Positions 1 through 5,136 of a DNA stretch of 44,796 nucleotides are shown piece by piece; the stretch's first letter is position 1; each line of letters opens with the position of its first letter. The stretch covers positions 1 through 44,796 of the IMG/VR virus record IMGVR_UViG_3300024518_004839; one strand, given 5' to 3'. This DNA is from a virus. The notes under the pieces were generated by a model, which did no database searches, was not told where the DNA came from, and was given only the letters and a program-made list of their open reading frames with translations. The translations under genes and the position numbers were made by a program.

Positions 1-127
1 ACCAGAAATGTTCTACCGCCGTGCCCGGCTACTTGTCGTGCATTTTATACAGGTGCTTCGCGTTCTCGTTCATCAGCGGGGCGAGCGCCTTCTTCTCGAT
101 AGCGGAGAAGGAAGACATGATGCGCGA
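1..127. repeat. Perfect 127-bp inverted copy of 2168-2294 at the contig edge
   Basis: Positions 1-127 are the exact reverse complement of 2168-2294 and hence of the last 127 bases of the window. The first difference is at 128 (opposite 2167), after which the copies drift apart by scattered substitutions. The segment covers the 3' end and downstream flank of the 101-residue helical gene. Exactly 127 bp is a common largest k-mer of assemblers, and the match starts at base 1, so the edge probably marks a graph branch. A true inverted duplication in one molecule cannot be excluded. Confidence 0.85.
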
Positions 128-334
128 GCGGATCTTGTGGAGGTTGTGTTCAGCCTGCTGTTCGCGCCACCATGCGCGGACCTCCGGGTCTATGGACATC
201 GTCCCCATTGAACGGTCTAGCTTCTCCAAGCAGAGGAGCAGGTACCGCGTCACCTTCTCGTTCTCGGCAATGAGCCCGAGCGTTTTGATGAGGGGGGTTT
301 CACTCTCCTGGTCACCGCTCATACCGTCGCTCAT
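29..334 (-). CDS. Unknown 101-residue helical protein, inverted diverged copy
   Basis: Paralogue or allele of the gene at 1961-2266, same length. The C-terminal ~55 residues are essentially identical, while the N-terminal half carries scattered conservative changes (SDGMSGDQES against TDGMSSDQDS, and I/L, F/Y, M/L exchanges). The protein is charged and predicted largely helical, with a Trp pair near the middle and a Lys/Asp C-terminus; no signal peptide, membrane segment or known motif is visible. The ATG at 334 overlaps the dockerin gene stop by four bases (ATGA), so the two genes are probably coupled; an ATG two codons upstream is also possible. In the other branch of the map this slot after the dockerin gene is taken by the unrelated gene 42543-42824. 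Function unknown. Confidence 0.7.
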   Translation of the reverse strand: MSDGMSGDQESETPLIKTLGLIAENEKVTRYLLLCLEKLDRSMGTMSIDPEVRAWWREQQAEHNLHKIRSRIMSSFSAIEKKALAPLMNENAKHLYKMHDK

Positions 335-1143
335 GGGCACACCGCCTCGTTGCAGTCGAGCCCCGTCTGGTCACCTCCACACTCAGCCGTTGGTTCCGGT
401 AGAGGCGTGCCCGACGCGAACAGGTAGTCAAGCACAGTCATTGTGTCCGTCAAAGTCAAATCGCCGGAGTCGTTCGCGTCGACCGCCGCTATGCACTCCG
501 GTGGTGCGCCGAGGAACATGACCTCAAGGGTGCGGACCGCATCGACGAGGTCGATCTCCCCGTTCTGGTTCGCATCCCCGCGCATGAATGGGAATTGGTT
601 CGAGATGTTGAGGTCGAGACCAATCGACGTGGTGGGGGCTTCGACGACCGAACCGTCCGGAAGCTGGAGGATGACGTCGTACCCCAAGGGAGGGCTCAGG
701 CCAGGAATCCCCTCGACCACCAAAGGAATCGCCGCTCCCGCCTGGGTCGGCTCCACGAAGAAGGTCGCCGTGAACACCTCGCCAGGGGCGTGAAGTATGG
801 TTGTCGGTGGGATCAACTCCGTGATGTACCCGACGAGCATCCCTTGGTCCCGTGGTGTCCAGTTGAAGAAGTCGGGTCCTGCGCCGGCGTTGGTCGCCAG
901 GAGTTCTCCGATCGGGAACGCGGAGATGGCTGTCATCGAGTTCGTATCGAAGAGGATGGGGATCGAGGCGCCGAGAACACCGTCCGCGTCCACGAAATCG
1001 ACCGAGACGTGGATCTTGCCGAGCCCCCCGGGGTGAGCGAACCCCTCCTGCGTGATCGAGACGGTAGAAGAGGGGGTCTGCGCCAGCGAGGCCGACAGCC
1101 ATGCTAGACACAAACCCCCAGCGACGAGCGAAAAAGGTCTCAT
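331..1143 (-). CDS. Secreted cohesin/dockerin-like protein, dockerin variant 1
   Basis: A 270-residue exported protein. Residues 1-22 form a signal peptide (Arg at 2, hydrophobic core, cleavage after an Ala-Ser-Leu-Ala type site). Residues ~25-170 are beta-rich and resemble cohesin-like domains. Residues ~188-245 hold a dockerin type I pair of calcium-binding loops (DANQNGEID and DANDSGDLT, each followed by a helix). A short Cys-rich tail (CGG...C...CP) ends the protein. I chose the ATG at 1143 because the signal peptide starts there and AAGGGGG lies just upstream; an ATG at 1182 would add 13 residues. The first 192 codons are identical to the copy at 42833-43645, the rest only ~60% by eye. 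Known relatives of this architecture are bacterial secreted proteins, often planctomycetal; its role in a phage is unknown (possibly an accessory gene altering the host surface, or a virion decoration). Confidence 0.75.
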   Translation of the reverse strand: MRPFSLVAGGLCLAWLSASLAQTPSSTVSITQEGFAHPGGLGKIHVSVDFVDADGVLGASIPILFDTNSMTAISAFPIGELLATNAGAGPDFFNWTPRDQGMLVGYITELIPPTTILHAPGEVFTATFFVEPTQAGAAIPLVVEGIPGLSPPLGYDVILQLPDGSVVEAPTTSIGLDLNISNQFPFMRGDANQNGEIDLVDAVRTLEVMFLGAPPECIAAVDANDSGDLTLTDTMTVLDYLFASGTPLPEPTAECGGDQTGLDCNEAVCP

Positions 1144-1352
1144 TTGGCCCCCTTGCGGTTGAGGGACACGGTACAGGAGCATCTCCCTACGGGACCCTGC
1201 TTTTTTAGATGGAACGACACCGTGGCAGAGCGTCGATTCTCTCCTGATGAGTGAGCTCCCCTTCCGGGGGAGGAGACAAGGAGGCGCTCCGCGCCGAGTT
1301 CTGCATGGCTGCGCCGCCTAAAACCCGTCGCTTCTTCAAGCAACTGCCGGTT

Positions 1353-1556
1353 TCAGGACAGCGCGCCGATCTGCATCGGCAGGGAGAGACCGCCACTTTC
1401 TCCGACGCGAATCAGGCGTTTACCGTTCGGCGTGAGCTCGAGAGGGTAATCCGCGGATTCCGTCCGCATGGCTTGCGTCGCCGAGGTTTTCTTGGGAAGA
1501 TTTCCTCGGCGTTCGTTTGCACCGAGGAGCGTACGCCGGCCCTGGTCGGGTGTCAA
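1353..1556 (-). CDS. Possible small protein, 67 residues (doubtful)
   Basis: An open frame with a TTG start and weak upstream AAGAG. An internal ATG at 1469 would give about 38 residues. The C-terminal half (ADYPLELTPNGKRLIRVGES) has protein-like composition, while the N-terminal half is rich in Arg/Lys/Thr and less convincing. It lies between two genes read in the same direction and repeats identically at 43855-44058. No family recognised. The frame crosses the hairpin at 1479-1511, and its start coincides with a candidate -35 box, which lowers confidence. Confidence 0.25.
   Translation of the reverse strand: MTPDQGRRTLLGANERRGNLPKKTSATQAMRTESADYPLELTPNGKRLIRVGESGGLSLPMQIGALS
1479..1511. 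other. Long perfect-arm inverted repeat (CGCCGAGG / CCTCGGCG)
   Basis: Eight-base arms CGCCGAGG (1479-1486) and CCTCGGCG (1504-1511) enclose 17 bases whose inner part (TTCTT facing AAGA) can partly extend the stem. There is no following T-run on either strand, so it is not a standard terminator. It could be an mRNA structure upstream of the dockerin gene or a protein site. The second copy lies at 43981-44013. Confidence 0.5.
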
Positions 1557-1601
1557 TGGCGCAATGCTCTTGACGGACTTCGGGCTTCGCTCCTCAACTT
1601 T

Positions 1602-1934
1602 TCACTCCTCCCCCATCAACATCGCGAGCATGTTCGGCGTCCGTGGAGACCACGGCTTTCGTGCAACGACAGGCTTGTCGATCCGTGTCGATCTCAGGTC
1701 GGGTAGCTTCCGGGTGAAGCCAACCGCCTGCCGCCACCATGTTCTATCGCTCTTCCCCCCCTCGGCGTCCTCGAGTACCCCAGCCACCATCACGCGGTAC
1801 GTCTTCACCATCGGGACGAGACGAGATGCAGCGGTATGCAACGGGACGGGACGAATGTTGTAGATCGCGACACCTGCACCGGTGACGTTCGGGCGGTTCG
1901 TTTCCCAGTTCCAGCGGATAAAATCTCCAGACAT
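1602..1934 (-). CDS. Unknown 110-residue protein, first gene of the minus-strand accessory unit
   Basis: ATG at 1934 with AAGGGGG seven bases upstream, a strong ribosome site. The protein has an aromatic N-terminus (FIRWNWET), a central beta-like stretch (VKTYRVMVAGVLED) and a basic C-terminal half ending in acidic GEE. No signal peptide, membrane segment or known motif is visible, and I do not recognise the family. The start lies only 26 bp from the divergent start of the gene at 1961, so promoters for at least one direction must lie inside the opposite gene. An identical copy is at 44104-44436. Confidence 0.6.
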   Translation of the reverse strand: MSGDFIRWNWETNRPNVTGAGVAIYNIRPVPLHTAASRLVPMVKTYRVMVAGVLEDAEGGKSDRTWWRQAVGFTRKLPDLRSTRIDKPVVARKPWSPRTPNMLAMLMGEE

Positions 1935-1960
1935 GAGCCCCCTTACAGAAACAAGGCCGG

Positions 1961-2266
1961 ATGACCGATGGCATGAGCAGTGACCAAGACAGCGAAACCC
2001 CCCTCATCAAAACGATCGGGCTGATCGAAGAGAACGAGAAAGTGACGCGATTTCTGTTACTCTGCCTGGAGAAGATGGATCGAGCGATGGGGACGATGTC
2101 CATAGACCCCGAGGTCCGCGCGTGGTGGCGCGAGCAGCAGGCTGAACACAACCTCCACAAGATCCGATCGCGCATCATGTCTTCCTTCTCCGCTATCGAG
2201 AAGAAGGCGCTCGCCCCGCTGATGAACGAGAACGCGAAGCACCTGTATAAAATGCACGACAAGTAG
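1961..2266 (+). CDS. Unknown 101-residue helical protein, plus-strand copy
   Basis: Starts at ATG 1961 with AAGG upstream; a second in-frame ATG lies at 1973. The sequence is charged and helical (SETPLIKT, LIEENEKVTRFLLLC, WWREQQAEHNLHKIRSR) with no membrane segment or metal motif. It could be a small regulatory or protein-binding protein, but nothing identifies it. It heads the plus-strand early region and is divergent from the 110-residue gene. Identical copy at 44463-44768; diverged inverted copy at 29-334. Retention of the same C-terminal half in all copies, with a changing N-terminal half, is the notable feature. Confidence 0.65.
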   Translation: MTDGMSSDQDSETPLIKTIGLIEENEKVTRFLLLCLEKMDRAMGTMSIDPEVRAWWREQQAEHNLHKIRSRIMSSFSAIEKKALAPLMNENAKHLYKMHDK

Positions 2267-2341
2267 CCGGGCACGGCGGTAGAACATTTCTGGTGCGCTG
2301 GAAATGGGAAAGAGACCCCTCAGTCTTTGTGCCGTGCCCGG
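2267..2341. repeat. 10-bp perfect inverted repeat flanking the spacer after the 101-residue gene
   Basis: CCGGGCACGG at 2267-2276 and its exact reverse complement CCGTGCCCGG at 2332-2341, separated by 55 bases. The left arm directly follows the stop codon; the right arm ends 22 bp before the next start. There is no T-run. It may fold in the message, bind a protein, or be chance in GC-rich DNA. The inverted contig-edge copy carries the left arm only. Confidence 0.5.
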
Positions 2342-2362
2342 TGTTTAAAGAGGAGGTGAAGG

Positions 2363-2581
2363 ATGAGTGAGCAAGACTTCTGCCCTGAGTGTGGGACACC
2401 CGACGAGGGCGATGAACCGTGCGGGCACTGGGAATGGAAAGAGGAGTGCCTCCAGGAGAAACTCCGCGAGGTGCGGGACGCGCTGGAGAATGCCGCGCCC
2501 GATGACGGGTCGCTACTCAACGCCCGCGAGGTCGTGTTCAGCGCGTGGCTCGACAAGCAGATCGAGGTGAAGGATGAGTAG
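2363..2581 (+). CDS. Small acidic zinc-ribbon-like protein, 72 residues
   Basis: ATG at 2363 behind an excellent ribosome site (AGAGGAGGTGAAGG). The N-terminus has a CPECG knuckle followed by GHWEW and a further Cys, which could bind a metal ion; the rest is a charged helix ending EVKDE. First of three tiny genes joined by the same overlapping start sequence (GAGGTGAAGGATGAGTA), so translation is coupled. The last eight bases overlap the next gene. Phage early proteins of this kind often act on host enzymes, but no specific role can be read here. Confidence 0.7.
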   Translation: MSEQDFCPECGTPDEGDEPCGHWEWKEECLQEKLREVRDALENAAPDDGSLLNAREVVFSAWLDKQIEVKDE

Positions 2582-2789
2582 CGGCTACGACAAGGTGCGA
2601 GACATGGACGACAAGCTCGCCGAAGCCAAGGGCTACGAGAGAGCCCTCCGCGAGGTGCGGGACAAGGTGAGAGAGATGCGAGCTATGGCTTATGCTGAAA
2701 ACAACAACCGAGCATGGGAGGTTCTGGATGACCTCCTGGCCAGGTTCGAGCGGTGGCTGGTAGGGCAGAACGAGGTGAAGGATGAGTAA
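2574..2789 (+). CDS. Small coiled-coil-like protein, 71 residues
   Basis: ATG at 2574 overlaps the previous stop by eight bases and uses the AGGTGAAGG ribosome site located in the previous gene's last codons. The protein is almost wholly helical and highly charged, with heptad-like spacing (RDMDDKLAEAK, LREVRDKVREM) and a W-rich amphipathic end. The C-terminal EVKDE is the same as in the preceding protein because the shared ribosome-site DNA encodes it. No known family; probably a small protein-binding early protein. Confidence 0.65.
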   Translation: MSSGYDKVRDMDDKLAEAKGYERALREVRDKVREMRAMAYAENNNRAWEVLDDLLARFERWLVGQNEVKDE

Positions 2790-3021
2790 GTGCAGCGCCA
2801 AAATCATGCTGGTCGATCGGCACGGGAACGTCGACAACATCATCCTGAACGACTTCGACCCAGATCTCGACAAGGACGGGCTACAGGGGCACATCGACGA
2901 CCACGAAAACGAAGGCTCCTTCTGGGTCCTGTTCGTCATGCACAACGGAGAGTACCACCCAGCCGCGTCGTGGAACGGGCACCTCGTGTCAGTGTTCCCA
3001 TCGTGGGAGCCCCCAGAATGA
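2782..3021 (+). CDS. Unknown 79-residue protein
   Basis: ATG at 2782 follows the third copy of the GAGGTGAAGG start cassette and overlaps the previous stop. The protein mixes short beta strands (AKIMLVDRHGN, FWVLFVMHNGEY) with an Asp/His-rich middle (DFDPDLDKDG, HIDDHENEG) and may be a compact alpha/beta fold. The central Asp cluster resembles a calcium loop by eye, but a single loop is not evidence of binding. Last gene before the non-coding control region. Family not recognised. Confidence 0.6.
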   Translation: MSKCSAKIMLVDRHGNVDNIILNDFDPDLDKDGLQGHIDDHENEGSFWVLFVMHNGEYHPAASWNGHLVSVFPSWEPPE

Positions 3022-3210
3022 AGCCCCCAGAAGACCCTGTTCCCAGACTCCTAATCCCTCCTGGATTCGCTTGCACGATCAGGTAGCATCAAACGAGCGA
3101 ACAGCGCAGCAAATTCGCGAGGCTACGTCGATTTTTCCCCATCCCAGCAAACCCCCCTCCCGCCAACCAACCTCCTCTCCCCATTCCAACCCCAATTTCA
3201 TCATCAAAAT

Positions 3211-3226
3211 TGTTCCACGGGAAACA
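3211..3226. promoter_or_regulatory. parS-like ParB-binding palindrome
   Basis: TGTTCCACGGGAAACA compared with the widely conserved chromosomal parS TGTTNCACGTGAAACA: one difference, G for T at position 10, which weakens the central CACGTG. Both conserved outer half-sites are intact. No parA or parB gene is visible in the window, so a host ParB would be the partner if the site works. It sits in the non-coding control region, 114 bp before the tandem repeats. Confidence 0.5.
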
Positions 3227-3339
3227 TCTCAGCTCCCGCCACAGATCGACCCCGACCCAAAAGATGGGACCACCCCCCACTCAACGCCCCACAGGTGACC
3301 CGATCCCATCCACGAAGAACCATCCATGCCACAAGACGT

Positions 3340-3381
3340 CCATAACAGGTCACCACTGCCCTATAACAGTGCACCACTGCC
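3340..3381 (+). repeat. Two tandem 21-bp repeats (iteron-like)
   Basis: Units 3340-3360 and 3361-3381 share ATAACAG followed by two variable bases and CACCACTGCC; they differ at three or four positions. Degenerate pieces flank them (CCACAAGAC before, CCACAAAACAGGGC after). Such tandem repeats typically bind an initiator or repressor. The winged-helix-like protein at 6877-7332 is a candidate ligand, but nothing here proves that. Confidence 0.55.
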
Positions 3382-3715
3382 ACAAAACAGGGCATGCGAT
3401 CGGCCACGGAAGGATCACTTACCCCACGAACCTAATTTGGATGAACCCGTGCCCCCCCTGCCGACCCAAACGTGGAGGGCAGAGCTGTCCCTCGAGGCTA
3501 TCGTGACTGACGTAACAAACGCGCACCCCACTAGTCTCGAGGCTGAGTGATCCCCAATGCCCCCGCTCTCTCATCGCAGAGCAACGACTAGGCGTGGTAT
3601 GTTGGCGATGCGATGGGGTTGATTCGGTAGGGGTGCTACCCGGTATCCTGATCTGATTCGGGCGGTGTTGTGGTGGTAGCCCGCACGTCGCATGGTTATT
3701 CGCGGATGTAGCGGG

Positions 3716-3743
3716 TTGACATATTCCCGGTAATCGGTATGAT
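3716..3743 (+). promoter_or_regulatory. Near-consensus sigma70 promoter for the early genes
   Basis: Perfect -35 TTGACA (3716-3721), 16-bp spacer, -10 TATGAT (3738-3743, five of six). Transcription would begin near 3750, about 48 bases before the gene at 3798. The leader contains AGGGTTCGC facing GCGACCCT, able to form a bulged hairpin at 3751-3773. This is the clearest promoter I found and implies early transcription by host RNA polymerase. Confidence 0.75.
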
Positions 3744-3797
3744 GGCATCGTAGGGTTCGCTTCCTGCGACCCTCTTGCATCGTGGAAGGATGCTGCA

Positions 3798-4034
3798 ATG
3801 ACTCCCGAGTGTCAGATTGACCTGTTTCTGGCGGATCCTTGTGTCCCGTACTGGGCCAAGGATGTGGCCAAGTCTGCAATGGCGCGTGACCCTGTGGATG
3901 CGTTGAATTGGTTGCGTGCTTTGGTGCCGATCTTCAAGGCGCGCGCGGATGCTGTCTTCGCGTCGGATGATTGCTTGAAGAGGGTTCGCTTCCCGGTTCT
4001 CGAGACTCCTCCTGAGTTTGACGGGGGGGCGTGA
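3798..4034 (+). CDS. Unknown 78-residue protein, first early-operon gene
   Basis: ATG at 3798, ribosome site GGAAGGA nine bases upstream, directly behind the strong promoter. The protein is mostly helical (CQIDLFLADP, AKDVAKSAMARDPVDALNWL, PIFKARADAVF) with a Pro-rich acidic tail. No metal site, membrane segment or known family. Its position as first gene behind the strongest promoter suggests an immediate-early role, possibly acting on a host process. Its stop overlaps the next start (TGATG). Confidence 0.65.
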   Translation: MTPECQIDLFLADPCVPYWAKDVAKSAMARDPVDALNWLRALVPIFKARADAVFASDDCLKRVRFPVLETPPEFDGGA

Positions 4035-4216
4035 TGCCTTGCGACCAATGCGAGATGCTCAACATCAACGGTCTGAACTGTCACGAGACCGGATGCCCGA
4101 ACGAACGGAGAGACCGTCTCCGCCCCGAATGCCCGGAATGCTCCCGAGTCTTCAATCTGATGGACGCGACCGATGCTGATGAATGGTCATTCGGCCACGA
4201 TTGCGAGGTCTCCTGA
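4034..4216 (+). CDS. Small Cys-rich zinc-binding-like protein, 60 residues
   Basis: ATG at 4034, reached through a TGATG overlap, with a GGGGGG run upstream. CDQC, C-HETGC and CPEC give five to six Cys plus His residues arranged as two possible zinc knuckles; the C-terminus has another His-Asp-Cys. Cytoplasmic. The protein ends in a second TGATG overlap with the next gene, so 3798-4446 is one coupled unit closed by a terminator. Function unknown; likely a small zinc-stabilised binding protein. Confidence 0.65.
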   Translation: MPCDQCEMLNINGLNCHETGCPNERRDRLRPECPECSRVFNLMDATDADEWSFGHDCEVS

Positions 4217-4446
4217 TGTGTAGGTTTACCGACGCTCTCGAAGCGAACTATGGACCCGACTGGCCCGAATCCGAGGAATTCGCGAGCGATATGCTTGGGA
4301 TGGGTCTCGGCAACCCCGGCATCTGCTTGTCATGCAAGGAACCGCAAGAGGGATGCGAGCCAGATGCCGCGAAGTACCCTTGCGAGGGATGTGGCGCGCG
4401 TGAAGTCTACGGAGTCTCCGAGATCGCTCTCAATTGCATTCTCTAG
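4216..4446 (+). CDS. Small zinc-ribbon-like protein, 76 residues
   Basis: ATG at 4216 shares its A with the previous TGA. The N-terminal half is an acidic helix (FTDALEANYGPDWPESEEF). The C-terminal half has CLSC ... CEP ... CEGCG, a four-Cys zinc-ribbon-like arrangement. Proteins with this N-terminal pattern occur as uncharacterised small phage proteins; I cannot give a role. Last gene of the first early unit, followed 14 bases later by a strong terminator. Confidence 0.65.
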   Translation: MCRFTDALEANYGPDWPESEEFASDMLGMGLGNPGICLSCKEPQEGCEPDAAKYPCEGCGAREVYGVSEIALNCIL

Positions 4447-4459
4447 CCTCAACAGCCGA

Positions 4460-4493
4460 GCCCCTCGGGAATGGTCCCGGGGGGCGTTCTTTT
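4460..4493 (+). terminator. Rho-independent terminator after first early unit
   Basis: Stem GCCCCTCGGGA (4460-4470), loop ATGG, stem TCCCGGGGGGC (4475-4485), then GTTCTTTT. One mismatch in an otherwise complete 11-bp GC-rich stem. Confidence 0.85.
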
Positions 4494-4521
4494 GGCCAGA
4501 ATCATCGTGGAAGGATGAACA

Positions 4522-5073
4522 ATGGCAAAACTCGACGGGAAGATTCTCGACCTACTCTTGACCGCAGCATCGAAGGATTCGACGCGATTCCAGATGCATT
4601 CGGTCTTTCTCGACCCTGAGGACGATCACGTCGCAGCCGTCGCGACCGATGGCAAGCGGATGGTGCTCGCTCAATGCGAAGGGAACGGAATCGAAACCCC
4701 TGTGATCGTCTCCGCGGAACACAAGGGAGCGATGAACCGGAAGGCAAGCGGAGCGACTCATTTTAGCTCTGATGACCTCGGTCGCGTCTCTATCCTCGAT
4801 GGCCAGACACAAGCGGCCGTTCTCGTGGATGGGGTCGTCGGCACCTATCCCCAGTACAAGCGCGTTCTCGAGGGGCTCGACAAGGACCGATCCGACACTG
4901 TGATGCGCTTCAATCCGCGCTTGTTGGGCGAGATGTTGATGAAGCTCTCCCAAGCTGGGGTCGAGATCGTCGAAATAACGCCATCGGAGGATGGGAAGGG
5001 TCCCATCAAGCTAGAGCCCCTCGGTCAGTACAAGGGAGATGTGACCGTCATCCTGATGCCGATCGTCAGATAG
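4522..5073 (+). CDS. Small sliding-clamp-like protein (DnaN-like, about half size)
   Basis: At 183 residues this resembles the bacterial DNA polymerase III beta clamp but is about half its ~366-residue length. Visible marks are AVATDGKRM (residues 39-47; the beta clamp has ATDGHR), LVDGVVGTYPQYKRV (101-115; beta VDGRFPDYRRV), FNPRLLGEML (130-139; beta SPRFVLDVL) and a C-terminal ILMPIVR (177-183; beta VVMPMRL). A clamp encircles DNA and tethers polymerases. With about one and a half domains, this one would need more subunits to close a ring, or it may instead interfere with the host clamp. ATG at 4522 follows GGAAGGATGAACA. It stands alone between two terminators. Family resemblance is by eye. 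Confidence 0.65.
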   Translation: MAKLDGKILDLLLTAASKDSTRFQMHSVFLDPEDDHVAAVATDGKRMVLAQCEGNGIETPVIVSAEHKGAMNRKASGATHFSSDDLGRVSILDGQTQAAVLVDGVVGTYPQYKRVLEGLDKDRSDTVMRFNPRLLGEMLMKLSQAGVEIVEITPSEDGKGPIKLEPLGQYKGDVTVILMPIVR

Positions 5074-5092
5074 TGTCAGATAGTATCAGATA
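5065..5092 (+). repeat. Three TCAGATA repeats at 10-bp spacing
   Basis: TCAGATA begins at 5066, 5076 and 5086, once per helical turn, overlapping the clamp gene's stop and ending at the terminator. The spacing would place bound proteins on one DNA face. It may also be slippage debris, since the first copies contain the stop codon TAG twice. Confidence 0.6.
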
Positions 5093-5117
5093 CCCCGGGG
5101 AGCGATCCCCGGGGCTT
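5093..5117 (+). terminator. Terminator hairpin after the clamp-like gene
   Basis: Perfect nine-base stem CCCCGGGGA / TCCCCGGGG around GCGA, followed by CTTTCCC. The T-run is short but the stem is very stable. It separates the clamp gene from 5137 onward. Confidence 0.75.
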
Positions 5118-5136
5118 TCCCGTGGAAGGGGAGACA

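Larger units (their letters stand above)
1144..1601. other. 458-bp spacer between the 110-residue gene and the dockerin gene
   Basis: No convincing full-size gene. It holds a possible short minus-strand ORF (1353-1556), a long hairpin (1479-1511), and a GC-rich small hairpin near 1257-1273 (CTCCCC facing GGGGGAG). On the minus strand there is a perfect -35 TTGACA (1556-1551) followed after 17 bp by a poor -10 TACGCT (1533-1528), a candidate promoter for the dockerin gene. The -35 coincides with the TTG start of the short ORF, so at most one of these readings is likely to be real. Confidence 0.5.
568..2294. repeat. 1727-bp direct repeat, left copy (pairs with 43070-44796)
   Basis: The left boundary was read directly: 568 matches 43070, and 567 (G) differs from 43069 (C). 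From there every stretch compared is identical at an offset of 42,502. The repeat covers the N-terminal 192 codons of the dockerin gene, the spacer, the 110-residue gene and the whole 101-residue gene. It ends at 2294 only because the window ends there in the other copy. Two readings fit: circular overlap of a 42,502-bp map, or a terminal redundancy. The left boundary inside a gene favours overlap plus a variant branch. Confidence 0.9.
3022..3797. other. 776-bp non-coding control region with strong base skew
   Basis: No frame here looks coding. About 3128-3480 is very C-rich and G-poor on the plus strand (roughly four to five C per G by eye, with runs of CCCCCC); from ~3590 to ~3720 the bias reverses to G/T-rich. 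Inside are a short inverted repeat (CAATTT 3193-3198 / AAATTG 3207-3212), a parS-like palindrome, 21-bp tandem repeats, a repeated CTCGAGGCT (near 3491 and 3535), a GGTAG/CTACC hairpin near 3630-3645 and a strong promoter at the right edge. The combination suggests a replication origin or segregation/control locus; this is inference. Confidence 0.55.

Noticed and set aside
1528-1556. Minus-strand promoter TTGACA-17-TACGCT
   Set aside because: The -35 is perfect but the -10 matches only three of six bases. I mention it within the spacer but do not list it as a promoter.
1251-1706. Plus-strand frame of 151 codons in the dockerin spacer and 110-residue gene
   Set aside because: Its second half is antisense to the 110-residue gene, it has no ribosome site, and its composition is Arg/His/Leu-rich.
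1896-1924. Plus-strand -10-like TAAAAT upstream of the 101-residue gene
   Set aside because: No acceptable -35 lies at the right distance, and it falls inside the 110-residue gene. Not enough to call.
2284-2294. LexA/SOS-type operator AGAACATTTCT at the window end
   Set aside because: Only a 4-3-4 imperfect palindrome with no promoter beside it; likely chance.
3022-3797. CRISPR-like array or tRNA in the control region
   Set aside because: There are only two adjacent repeats without spacers, and no cloverleaf could be found.
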